Source of the DNA: an uncultured Candidatus Saccharibacteria bacterium
GTDB taxonomy: Bacteria > Patescibacteriota > Saccharimonadia > Saccharimonadales > Saccharimonadaceae
DNA: 50,863 nt
Assembly (NCBI GenBank): GCA_937906385.1
Contig: CALCYQ010000006.1
Coordinates: 1 to 50,863 of the forward strand
Direction of reading: 5' to 3'
Shown piece after piece: positions 43,540 through 50,361 of this stretch (position 1 is the first letter of the stretch; the number at the start of each line of letters is the position of its first letter). The translations under genes were made by a program, and so were the position numbers. Under the pieces are notes generated by a model. The model made no database searches. It was not told the origin of the DNA and worked only from the letters and a program-made list of their open reading frames with translations.

Positions 43540-44376
43540 ATGTATGCAACATTATGCGTGAAGTCTGGCTCGAAGCGCTCGGGTCGTCTTATCGGCACGC
43601 ACCAAAAACTAGATAAGTCCGCACGCCTCCTCTTGGGGGAGAATTTGCCTGTCGCGCGCAGTTTCCCGATTGCGAAAGAGATTTTGCGCTTCGAAGGTAT
43701 GCAAGGGCCAGATGGTCTCAAGCGCAAATCGCCAGGCGTGGATGAACCGGAACATTTTATTATCCCTAGCCAAGACGATGGCGTTTTAATCGGCTACATT
43801 CGCAACCATCATTGGAATCTCGTCCAAGCCCTCAAAAAAGGCGACCGCGTCCGCGCGAGCTTCGAGGCGGCTTGGATGGCGCACGCTATTACCGACGGCC
43901 TCACGCCGGCACATCATTATCCATTCCGCGAAAAACGCGACGAGCTCGTAGGTGATGCCGATTATGCCAAAATCTTTGGCATAGAATTAAAAGGCGTCTC
44001 AAAGGGCGATAGTTTTGCTGAAACCGTGCGAAAAAACTGGCTCTTTATGGGCGCCGGCGGCCTTATGACGAAGCATATTGCTTTCGAATATGGCGTGGCT
44101 TATATCATTACTCCGGCGCGCTTGAAGGCGCTGCAACCAAAAGATTTTAAGCGTAGCGACGCCGAACGTGCCGATTTCGAAAAGGCCTTTTATGGCAGCC
44201 TCGAGCGCGTCGCGGCCTTGAATATGTATGAGCGCTTCCTCGACAAAGGTTGGACAACCGACCTCGCTATCGATACGAGGGAAGTATTAATTCCGGAAAT
44301 CGTCCGCGCCATCACGCTTGGCTGGGCATCGGCAGCAAATCAAGCTAAACTAGAAATGCAGCATGAAAAGAAATAG
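43540..44376 (+). CDS. Putative metal hydrolase of the phospholipase C / S1-P1 nuclease fold
   Basis: 278 residues, no signal peptide. The middle carries HAITDGLTPAHH (about residue 112-123). Its H-x3-D-x3-P-x-H spacing is the metal-binding signature of zinc-dependent phospholipase C and S1/P1 nucleases. Other histidines that could complete the site are in DEPEHFIIP and RNHHWNL. The rest is helical, with a clear amphipathic region near KHIAFEYGVAYIIT. The family is not recognised with certainty and the substrate is unknown. It lies between recG and rsmD and overlaps rsmD by 14 nt. Confidence 0.6.
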   Translation: MYATLCVKSGSKRSGRLIGTHQKLDKSARLLLGENLPVARSFPIAKEILRFEGMQGPDGLKRKSPGVDEPEHFIIPSQDDGVLIGYIRNHHWNLVQALKKGDRVRASFEAAWMAHAITDGLTPAHHYPFREKRDELVGDADYAKIFGIELKGVSKGDSFAETVRKNWLFMGAGGLMTKHIAFEYGVAYIITPARLKALQPKDFKRSDAERADFEKAFYGSLERVAALNMYERFLDKGWTTDLAIDTREVLIPEIVRAITLGWASAANQAKLEMQHEKK

Positions 44377-44887
44377 TACGCAAGTCCGCATCATTTCCGG
44401 CCAATTTGGCGGTCAATTTATCGACACACCTAAGACTTCCGCTACGCACCCCATGGGTGAACGCGAGCGGATGGCGATTTTTAATACTCTGCGCGACGAG
44501 ATTTCGGGCCGTCGTGTACTTGACGCTTTTGCGGGTTCTGGCGCAATTGGCATTGAGGCTTTATCGCTCGGCGCGGCGCACGTAGACTTCATGGAAAATC
44601 ATCCAAAAGCCATCCGTACGATTAAGCAAAATCTTGCAAAATTTAATCAAACTGACTCAATTATTCTTAAAACGCCAGATGGAGAATATGGCATTATTTT
44701 TGCCGATCCGCCGTATAAAAATCCACAATACGACGTGGTTGCCGGACTAATTTATTATCTGGTACCGGGCGGCTATTTCGTCTTGTCGCACCCAGAGACG
44801 CCAGAGCCGCCAGTATTCCCGTATCTCGAGCTAATTAGTGACAAAAAATACGCTGCTTGTCATATTAAAATTTATCGAAAGAAATAG
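44363..44887 (+). CDS. rsmD: 16S rRNA (guanine(966)-N(2))-methyltransferase RsmD
   Basis: Methylates G966 of 16S rRNA with SAM. Rossmann methyltransferase of 174 residues: RIISGQFGGQFIDTP, ATHPMGERERMAIFN, SAM-binding VLDAFAGSGAIGIEALS, and catalytic DPPY (IIFADPPYKNPQYD). The start ATG lies inside the previous gene, 14 nt before its stop, so the two are coupled. Length is normal. Confidence 0.94.
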   Translation: MKRNSTQVRIISGQFGGQFIDTPKTSATHPMGERERMAIFNTLRDEISGRRVLDAFAGSGAIGIEALSLGAAHVDFMENHPKAIRTIKQNLAKFNQTDSIILKTPDGEYGIIFADPPYKNPQYDVVAGLIYYLVPGGYFVLSHPETPEPPVFPYLELISDKKYAACHIKIYRKK

Positions 44888-44913
44888 AAAAACCGCGGTC
44901 AAAACGACCGCGG
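44888..44913. terminator. Terminator between rsmD and the minus-strand hypothetical gene
   Basis: CCGCGGTC-AAAAC-GACCGCGG. The minus strand has an immediate five-U tract; the plus strand has a weaker CTGTCTTTT. Confidence 0.85.
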
Positions 44914-44945
44914 CTGTCTTTTGTGGCACTAAAGCAGATAGAGCA

Positions 44946-45395
44946 TTATTTGACGTCGAATCGGTCTCCGTTCGATAAAAAGCAAAGCCTATAATCCTTG
45001 GAGCACATCGAGTGTACGTCTAGCCTGTAATGTGGGTTTTTGCCGGAGCGAAAAACAATCACTAGGCCAGGCCTACGTCTAATCTCGATGATTGCATCGT
45101 CTTGGGTTTTAAGGTCATAATAATATAGCTTAATACTCGAACCGGTTTCGGCTTCTACTCTTCGAATGAAGAAGCTACCATCATTATCGGATCCGCGCAG
45201 TAATTTGCCTACGCGACGACGAAAACGCCAGAACGGCCCTTTTACTACGCGCCAATCGTCTGGACCGAAATCTACGTCGTCGATGATGCGAATTCCATAT
45301 TCCTGCGCCATAGCTAGTTGTTCGTCGGGATCCTCGATTGCCCTAAAATCGCTCAGTGCGGTGAAGACAAAAGAGTTATTATTGAAAGCTCCCAT
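44946..45395 (-). CDS. Hypothetical cytosolic protein
   Basis: 149 residues starting MGAFNNNSFVF. No signal peptide or membrane helix. Acidic first half (IDDVDFGPDDW), a central basic patch (FWRFRRRVGKLLRG) and a beta-rich second half (SIKLYYYDLKTQ, GLVIVFRSG, YRLCFLSNG). No family recognised. AAGGAGG lies 8-9 nt before ATG 45395, so longer in-frame starts up to 45536, which cross its promoter, are rejected. A TTG 7 nt after the -10 box is in frame and could give a 14-residue longer leaderless form. Confidence 0.7.
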   Translation of the reverse strand: MGAFNNNSFVFTALSDFRAIEDPDEQLAMAQEYGIRIIDDVDFGPDDWRVVKGPFWRFRRRVGKLLRGSDNDGSFFIRRVEAETGSSIKLYYYDLKTQDDAIIEIRRRPGLVIVFRSGKNPHYRLDVHSMCSKDYRLCFLSNGDRFDVK

Positions 45396-45441
45396 GTCAT
45401 CAACCTCCTTCCAAAGTGCCTTGACGAATGCCAACAATTCT

Positions 45442-45470
45442 ATTGTAGCATACTTTTGCGAAAAAGTCAA
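45442..45470 (-). promoter_or_regulatory. Promoter of the hypothetical gene, TTGACTTTTT class
   Basis: Minus strand: TTGACT (45465-45470), 17-nt spacer ending ATGC, TACAAT (45442-45447). Confidence 0.78.
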
Positions 45471-45494
45471 GACCTTATGCTTATTTTTAAGATA

Positions 45495-45530
45495 CAAAAA
45501 AGAACCGTACTCCATTGTGCGGTTCTTTTC
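45495..45530 (-). terminator. Terminator of the 24-codon gene
   Basis: On the minus strand AAAGAACCG, 12-nt loop, CGGTTCTT followed by a T run. It lies 8 nt after the stop of the small reading frame. Confidence 0.8.
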
Positions 45531-45537
45531 TCCCAAA

Positions 45538-45612
45538 TTATAACGAAAATCCGGCGCGTTTAACTACGACGCGTGAACTCTCGTCATCAAATGAGACGAT
45601 GTCGATTTTCAT
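45538..45612 (-). CDS. Small gene encoding a 24-residue peptide
   Basis: The peptide begins MKIDIVSFDD, has a charged middle (ESSRVVVKR) and ends AGFSL. Support for a real gene comes from its setting: a complete promoter about 55 nt upstream, the ribosome binding site AGAGGTG 8 nt before the ATG, and an intrinsic terminator directly after the stop, so it is a stand-alone unit. No membrane helix or cleavage motif is visible. It could be a signal or precursor peptide, a leader, or the remnant of a longer gene. The next gene (44946-45395) follows on the same strand with its own promoter. Confidence 0.5.
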   Translation of the reverse strand: MKIDIVSFDDESSRVVVKRAGFSL

Positions 45613-45667
45613 TTTTAAACACCTCTGTTTATTTTGCTATGTTTGTCTCTCACTCTACACTGAGTCA

Positions 45668-45697
45668 AGTTTAGCATAAGCCTCATTCAAAATGCAA
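45668..45697 (-). promoter_or_regulatory. Promoter of the 24-codon gene
   Basis: Minus strand: TTGCAT (45692-45697), 18-nt spacer ending TATGC, TAAACT (45668-45673). It overlaps the divergent promoter of the gene at 45720. Confidence 0.55.
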
Positions 45698-45719
45698 GCA
45701 TTTTTGCTATAATTTTCTT

Positions 45720-46433
45720 ATGAATGACATTATTAAAGATCCGATTCAGCCGAACGGTTCTGGCGCTACGCCATATAATCAACCACAGCCGGCCAAAAGC
45801 AATAATACAGCCTTAATTTTCGTTATTATAATTATTGTTCTAATTTGTATTTTACCGATAGTCTTCATGGGATTCTTGGGCTATTTCTTTGGCAGCTTTA
45901 TTGAAAAATTAGACTCCAACATCTACGGTTCTTTTCAATATAACTCCGAATTAACAGAAGATCAGGCGGCGACATTCAAGAATCTCTGGGTGGCTACGCG
46001 CACCGCTGAACAAGCCAAAAACGGTATTAGTTCGACCGATTGCGAAAATGTGCGTTCCGTAGCGGAAAAAATGGCCTACATTGACGAGGACTTCGAAGAA
46101 GGAGTAGTCTACGACATCCGCTCGATTAACTATTGTGCCGACGGCACATTAAAAGTCAGCGCGAATTGGGAAGAAGATGAGGGCGTTTATAGTTTTAATA
46201 TTATTTCCGATGATGGTGATTGTACGGTTTTTCAAATATCTGATGACTATACGGCATTGGAATCGTTTAAGATTGGCGACGGGAGCGGCGTTAGCTGCAA
46301 TGACGCGATAGATCTTGAAGTGATAGACGTGGCGGCGCCCACCCAAGGCGACGACAATAATGATGACGATGCGCCGTTTACGGAAAACAGCGTTCCGGAA
46401 ACTCCTGGCACGGTTCGCACAAATAGCATCTAA
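45720..46433 (+). CDS. Single-pass membrane protein with acidic outside domain, unknown function
   Basis: 237 residues. A short polar N-terminus (Pro/Asn/Gln-rich), one long hydrophobic segment (residues 30-60, ALIFVIIIIVLICILPIVFM) and an outside domain of about 175 residues. This has cysteines that could pair (STDCENV with INYCADG; GDCTVF with VSCNDA) and an acidic, disordered end. No family recognised. TATAAT (45708-45713) is 6 nt before the ATG, so the mRNA is probably leaderless. Its stop overlaps the convergent GH25 gene by 4 nt. Confidence 0.75.
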   Translation: MNDIIKDPIQPNGSGATPYNQPQPAKSNNTALIFVIIIIVLICILPIVFMGFLGYFFGSFIEKLDSNIYGSFQYNSELTEDQAATFKNLWVATRTAEQAKNGISSTDCENVRSVAEKMAYIDEDFEEGVVYDIRSINYCADGTLKVSANWEEDEGVYSFNIISDDGDCTVFQISDDYTALESFKIGDGSGVSCNDAIDLEVIDVAAPTQGDDNNDDDAPFTENSVPETPGTVRTNSI

Positions 46434-47215
46434 AATATTCCCCCAGATGGGGGATTATTTATGGTCAAATCGTCGAGAGTTTTATGCGGGTTTAATACGT
46501 CTAAATCAATATATTTTTCGCCGCCCGTATAGCCGGCCAGCTCGCCCTGGTCTTTGTATTGCCAAATCAGCCAATTGTCGCCATTCTCCCAACTGGCGGG
46601 AAAATAAATACTGCGTACCCAACGTGGATTCTCATTGAAATCGCCTTTCAGATATAGGTCGTATAAATCGCGTTGTGCATAAATAATCGGCTTTATGCCA
46701 TATTGCGCTTCGAGGGTATCAGACATGGCTTTTACTTCGCGCACGACATCGGATTTCGTCGGCGGATTTAGCCCATATTTACCATGCAGCTCAACGTCGA
46801 TAACAGGGAATAAATCGCCAACCAAACTATCGCCCACGGTGTCAATGAAATTCTTAGCTTGCTCCTCGCCAGTGCTATCGAAAGAGAAGAAATGATAGGC
46901 CCCCCGCGCCAAGCCGGCGTCTTTGGCATTTTGCCAATTAGCCGCAAAATAATTATCGACATATGTGCTCCCCTCGGTTGCCTTCATATATACGAATTTA
47001 ATATTCTGTGCGGCAAGTTGTTGCATATCAACCTGCGCTTGATGGTTTGATAAATCTACGCCGCGCACGGCGTTCTCGGTGATAAACCACTCATTTATAA
47101 AAATCGTTTTACTCTTAATGGCGACATAAAACCACCAGATAGTCATTCCAACCGCGACGGCTAGAAAAACAACGATGAGAATAATCCTAAATGTGGCTGA
47201 ATGAGCCCTCTTCAT
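46430..47215 (-). CDS. Membrane-anchored GH25 muramidase (lysozyme)
   Basis: Cuts the beta-1,4 bond between N-acetylmuramic acid and N-acetylglucosamine. 261 residues: an N-terminal membrane anchor (11-33) and a GH25 barrel outside. Barrel motifs are GVDLSNHQAQVD (Asp54), FVYMKATEGSTYVD, GAYHFFSF, the catalytic pair in FPVIDVELHG, and WQYKDQGELAGYTGG with YIDLDVLN at the end. The catalytic Asp and Glu look intact. TATAAT (47222-47227) is 6 nt before ATG 47215. It has no wall-binding repeats. It could serve wall remodelling, or attack on host peptidoglycan if the organism is an epibiont. Confidence 0.93.
   Translation of the reverse strand: MKRAHSATFRIILIVVFLAVAVGMTIWWFYVAIKSKTIFINEWFITENAVRGVDLSNHQAQVDMQQLAAQNIKFVYMKATEGSTYVDNYFAANWQNAKDAGLARGAYHFFSFDSTGEEQAKNFIDTVGDSLVGDLFPVIDVELHGKYGLNPPTKSDVVREVKAMSDTLEAQYGIKPIIYAQRDLYDLYLKGDFNENPRWVRSIYFPASWENGDNWLIWQYKDQGELAGYTGGEKYIDLDVLNPHKTLDDLTINNPPSGGIF
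46434..46460. terminator. Terminator embedded in the GH25 3' end
   Basis: TCCCCC-AGAT-GGGGGA hairpin with AT arms. The hairpin encodes the last residues of GH25 (PPSGGIF) and also ends the convergent gene at 45720. Confidence 0.8.
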
Positions 47216-47235
47216 CTCTCTATTATAACAGAGGT

Positions 47236-48555
47236 TTATTTTAGTGCTCTGTTAAGATAAACGGCGGCGCCAATTAAGCCAAAGACACTCACGGCGAATA
47301 CGACAAAGTTTTGCGCAAGACCATCTTCGGTTTGCGGATTTGAGACGACGCTAGCAGTGGCGGTGGTCGGATCTGGCGCGGAAGCTGGCGCTTTTTTGAC
47401 AGTTAAAGTTGTGGAAACTTGGCCGTCATTATAGACGTAAGTTACCGTATGCACACCCTCACTAAGGCTTTCGAGATAGTCGTTTGCGAAAGAAATAATT
47501 GTGCTACCTTCGGTTAGTGTGTATTTTTCGGTATCGACGATTTCGTCATCCATAAGTAAGTGCAAGAATTTCGAGATATCGCCGTCGGCGCGAATCGTAA
47601 TGCCTTCTTCTTGGCCGTAGATATATGTCGCATCGCCGCCGTCGAGAATTAAATAAGAAACCGCGCCCGGTTCTTCAGTCGGATCGACGATTGGCGTATC
47701 TGGATCGGATGGGTTTTCAGGGTTCTCTGGATTTTCGGGATTGCTTGGAGTTTCTGGATCGCTCGGGTTTGACGGGTCTTCTGGGTTGCTTGGCTCAACG
47801 GGGTCGTCGACTTCCGTGGCCGGGTCAGTCTTGAACTTAACGACAACGGTTGCGCGTTCGTTACTTTTATAAACCGCAGCCGGTTCAGCGCCATTCACGA
47901 CAATCTTTAAGCTATTTGAAAGTTTTGCGCCGTTCGTAGGAGTAACGATGAAACGTGCGTAATATTCCGTGTCGGCCGCGAAAGTACCTTCAAAATCGGC
48001 GGCATATTCGGTGGCGCCAACTACCCATCTGGCAGCATCTACCGTAAAATATCCTTCAGAATTATTCGTCACTACCGGACGTGCGGAAGCGGTGGCTTCG
48101 TCGCCGACGGTTGGTGCGCTCACTGTAAAATCAAGATCCTTGACATAAGTGATCTCGTCTGAAACGATATCTGCACCGTAAATGATGTAGTAGCTATAAT
48201 GATACTCATCGCCGTCGTTATAGCTAAGTTTTGCAGTGGTCGAATAGGACTTGTTACTAATGGTTGTACCTTCTTCGATGAGTCCATATAACCACGTGTC
48301 GGCTTGCGCGATTAGATCTTTTGTGACTTCGGCAACTGCGGCGGAATTTTCGTCACCTTCAACTTCGTCGTGAGATAAGTAATTAGAATAGACGGTATTA
48401 TTTACCATATCTGTGACGTTCGCTGTCAGATAGACATGGGTATATTCTGCCCTTAAGTTAGTGTCAGATTCCGTAGCGGCAAAAGTATTGGCCGCTGGTA
48501 ATGCACTTGCTAATAAGAATGACGCCGCAAACGCCATCCGAGCGATTCTTTTCAT
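47236..48555 (-). CDS. Cell wall-anchored surface protein with NPQTED sorting signal
   Basis: 439 residues. The signal peptide is MKRIARMAFAASFLLASA with cleavage near NTFA. It is followed by a Thr/Tyr-rich beta domain (about 30-240), a wall-spanning linker of Pro/Asn/Glu/Ser repeats (EDPSNPSDPETPSNPENP), a second Ig-like domain (VSYLILDGGDATYIYGQ, GVHTVTYVYNDGQVSTTLTV) and a sorting signal: NPQTED at residue 406, hydrophobic helix and RALK end. NPQT is the class B sortase core. Start at ATG 48555 with GGAG 6 nt upstream, not the GTG at 48567. The -10 box is TATAAT at 48586-48591. Likely an adhesin or surface-layer component. Confidence 0.88.
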   Translation of the reverse strand: MKRIARMAFAASFLLASALPAANTFAATESDTNLRAEYTHVYLTANVTDMVNNTVYSNYLSHDEVEGDENSAAVAEVTKDLIAQADTWLYGLIEEGTTISNKSYSTTAKLSYNDGDEYHYSYYIIYGADIVSDEITYVKDLDFTVSAPTVGDEATASARPVVTNNSEGYFTVDAARWVVGATEYAADFEGTFAADTEYYARFIVTPTNGAKLSNSLKIVVNGAEPAAVYKSNERATVVVKFKTDPATEVDDPVEPSNPEDPSNPSDPETPSNPENPENPENPSDPDTPIVDPTEEPGAVSYLILDGGDATYIYGQEEGITIRADGDISKFLHLLMDDEIVDTEKYTLTEGSTIISFANDYLESLSEGVHTVTYVYNDGQVSTTLTVKKAPASAPDPTTATASVVSNPQTEDGLAQNFVVFAVSVFGLIGAAVYLNRALK

Positions 48556-48659
48556 AGTAAACTCCACACTTTACTTATTGGCTCAATTATACCAAAAATT
48601 ACGCTATAATTAAAACAAGGTGGCGATCTTTAATCTAGCTCAGAAAGGGGTGATAAAAG

Positions 48660-49319
48660 ATGAGTGAGCAGAACCGACAAACCTTAGCGGTCTACGAAAG
48701 AACCGCCAAACGCTACATGGCAAATTCACTTGCGCATGCGGCACTTGACCCAGAAAAGGCGCACCAAAAGTTAATGCGCTTTAGGGTGTTTCTAGGTAAA
48801 ACCTTTTCGCCGTTGCCAGAGCATGCGCGCATTTTTGAGATTGGCTCGGCTGATGGCGAGGCGGCCAAGTGGCTCGAACGTATCGAATTTGATGTGACGG
48901 CGAGCGATGTGGCGGATGATTTTATCGCAGCTATCGCGGATAAAGGCCTAAAGGTTGTAAAATTCAATGCGCTCACAGATAAATTCCCCGGAAGCTATCA
49001 TGGCATTCTTTGTTGGCGCGTCTTTGTGCATTTTACGCCAAAAGACGCCTATGCGGTAATGAAGAAAGCCTACGCGGCACTCGAAGAGCGCGGGCGTTTT
49101 GCTTTTAATGCGATGAATCGCGCCGCGCGTGGCGTTGATGAAGAGTGGGCAGATTTTCCGGGCGAATATCGGATGGGCGCCGAGCGCTACTTTCATTACT
49201 ATACCGAGGCGGAGTTGCGCGAAATTGCGCAAAAAGTCGGCTTCCGCATCATTGATTTTCATCTCGAAGGGGGAGAGCGGCGTAACAAGTGGCTCGTTTT
49301 CGTGCTAGAAAAACCATAA
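48660..49319 (+). CDS. Class I SAM-dependent methyltransferase
   Basis: 219 residues. SAM-binding motif I ARIFEIGSADGEAAKWLE near residue 57, acidic end of the second strand TASDVADDF, motif IV region GILCWRVFVHFTPKDAY, and EERGRFAFNAMNR. The C-terminus (VGFRIIDFHLEGG, RNKWLVFVLEK) matches small-molecule type methyltransferases, but the substrate cannot be read. GGGGTGAT lies 6 nt before the ATG. Promoter box TATAAT at 48605-48610 gives a leader of about 45 nt. Confidence 0.85.
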   Translation: MSEQNRQTLAVYERTAKRYMANSLAHAALDPEKAHQKLMRFRVFLGKTFSPLPEHARIFEIGSADGEAAKWLERIEFDVTASDVADDFIAAIADKGLKVVKFNALTDKFPGSYHGILCWRVFVHFTPKDAYAVMKKAYAALEERGRFAFNAMNRAARGVDEEWADFPGEYRMGAERYFHYYTEAELREIAQKVGFRIIDFHLEGGERRNKWLVFVLEKP

Positions 49320-49320
49320 T

Positions 49321-49342
49321 CCCCCACTACGGGGGATTTTTT
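49321..49342 (+). terminator. Methyltransferase terminator
   Basis: CCCCC-ACTAC-GGGGG stem followed by ATTTTTT. Confidence 0.88.
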
Positions 49343-49374
49343 ACGGCATTCATATTATAATAAACATAAGACAT

Positions 49375-50184
49375 ATGAAGAAAATTTTCGCCATAATCGC
49401 CTCAATTGTCGTATTGCTCGGATTTTGGGCGCAAACTGCATCTGCCGCCGTGGTGGAGAATGAAAATTTCGTCTATGACAACCAGGGGATTCTTGGCGAT
49501 TTTTTTACGCGCGACATTAATATCATCGCCGCCGACGCTTACGCGCAGTCCGACGTTCGCAGTCTGCTTTATATTCCAGAAAAGGCCGACAATCGTCCAA
49601 TTGATTTACAAAAATATGCCAATGAGCGTCTTCAAAGTATCGGCCATGGCCCATACGAATCGGTTTTGATAATTGCCTATTCGGACTATAGTCTCGCCGT
49701 GGCCTATTCCAACGATTTGCATCCGCGTAATGTCAAAAGCGACGTGGAATATGCGCAAGGAATTATCCGTTCGGCGGCAAATCGTAAGCTGATTGGCGTG
49801 CAGATTATGGAAGCATACCATCATCTTGTAATAAATGTCGGCCTGTCGCAAAAACACTATGAAGTAAAAGACCCATTGCGAGATTTGCGTTATTTTCGCG
49901 ATAAAATGCTTAAATATTCCATCATTTGTATCGCCGTCGTAGTATTAATCTGGAACGTGATTTTACGCTGGAGCGAAATAGTTAAAACAATCGTTTTTCT
50001 GGTTTGCGAGGCGTTGATGGTCATCGCAAGCATTATGATGGTGCTTAGTAATCAGTCGGCGCGGGCGGCAGGGATTATTCTAGCCGCGCTAACAGTTGCG
50101 AATATTTTCGTGGTCTTTTCGAATTATATCGGTTTAATAGCAATTATTAGGTCGGCAATTGCTAAAAAGCTTGGCTGGGAATAA
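49375..50184 (+). CDS. TPM-domain-like membrane protein
   Basis: 269 residues. A signal peptide (MKKIFAIIASIVVLLGFWA, cleavage near ASAA), then an outside domain of about 130 residues that resembles the TPM (TLP18.3/Psb32/MOLO-1) fold: VYDNQGILGDFFTRDIN, VRSLLYIPEK, PYESVLIIAYSDYSLAVAYS, AQGIIRSAANR. Two to four C-terminal membrane helices follow (IICIAVVVLIWNVIL, VIASIMMVL, AAGIILAALTVANIFVVF). TPM proteins act in complex repair or assembly, sometimes as phosphatases. The assignment rests on layout and partial motifs. TATAAT at 49356-49361 gives a very short leader without a ribosome binding site. Confidence 0.65.
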   Translation: MKKIFAIIASIVVLLGFWAQTASAAVVENENFVYDNQGILGDFFTRDINIIAADAYAQSDVRSLLYIPEKADNRPIDLQKYANERLQSIGHGPYESVLIIAYSDYSLAVAYSNDLHPRNVKSDVEYAQGIIRSAANRKLIGVQIMEAYHHLVINVGLSQKHYEVKDPLRDLRYFRDKMLKYSIICIAVVVLIWNVILRWSEIVKTIVFLVCEALMVIASIMMVLSNQSARAAGIILAALTVANIFVVFSNYIGLIAIIRSAIAKKLGWE

Positions 50185-50186
50185 AA

Positions 50187-50208
50187 AGCCTCCAATGGCG
50201 GAGGTTTT
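50187..50208 (+). terminator. Terminator after the TPM-like gene
   Basis: GCCTCC-AATG-GCGGAGG-like stem followed by five T. Confidence 0.85.
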
Positions 50209-50225
50209 TGGGACGTTTCCTAATT

Positions 50226-50290
50226 GACGTCTTTGTATGTCTTTCGACGTCTGCGTGGAGTCGCAGACAAATCGCACACGCCTAAGTGCG
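50226..50290. repeat. Repeat-rich, hairpin-forming intergenic stretch
   Basis: Two copies of the palindrome GACGTC 20 nt apart (50226 and 50246), a perfect 7-bp hairpin GTCTGCG-TGGAGT-CGCAGAC (50249-50268) and a second hairpin CGCAC / GTGCG (50273-50290). No gene was found in it. It could be an operator, a small RNA or the scar of an element. Confidence 0.4.
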
Positions 50291-50325
50291 CAAATTATTT
50301 CCCAAAAATATCAAGCCGTGCGACC

Positions 50326-50355
50326 TTTACTCCTGTTAATTTCAGATAGTATAAT
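50326..50355 (+). promoter_or_regulatory. Promoter of the tRNase-domain gene, leaderless type
   Basis: TTTACT (50326-50331), 18-nt spacer, TATAAT (50350-50355). ATG 50362 is 6 nt downstream. Confidence 0.65.
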
Positions 50356-50361
50356 GTCATC

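Noticed and set aside
45396..45536. 47-residue N-terminal extension of the hypothetical protein at 44946-45395
   Set aside because: It would span the promoter (45442-45470) and a terminator, while a good ribosome binding site precedes ATG 45395.
47700..47815. DNA tandem repeat or CRISPR-like array in the surface protein gene
   Set aside because: It encodes a Pro/Asn/Glu/Ser linker with imperfect short units, typical of wall-spanning regions, not a separate element.
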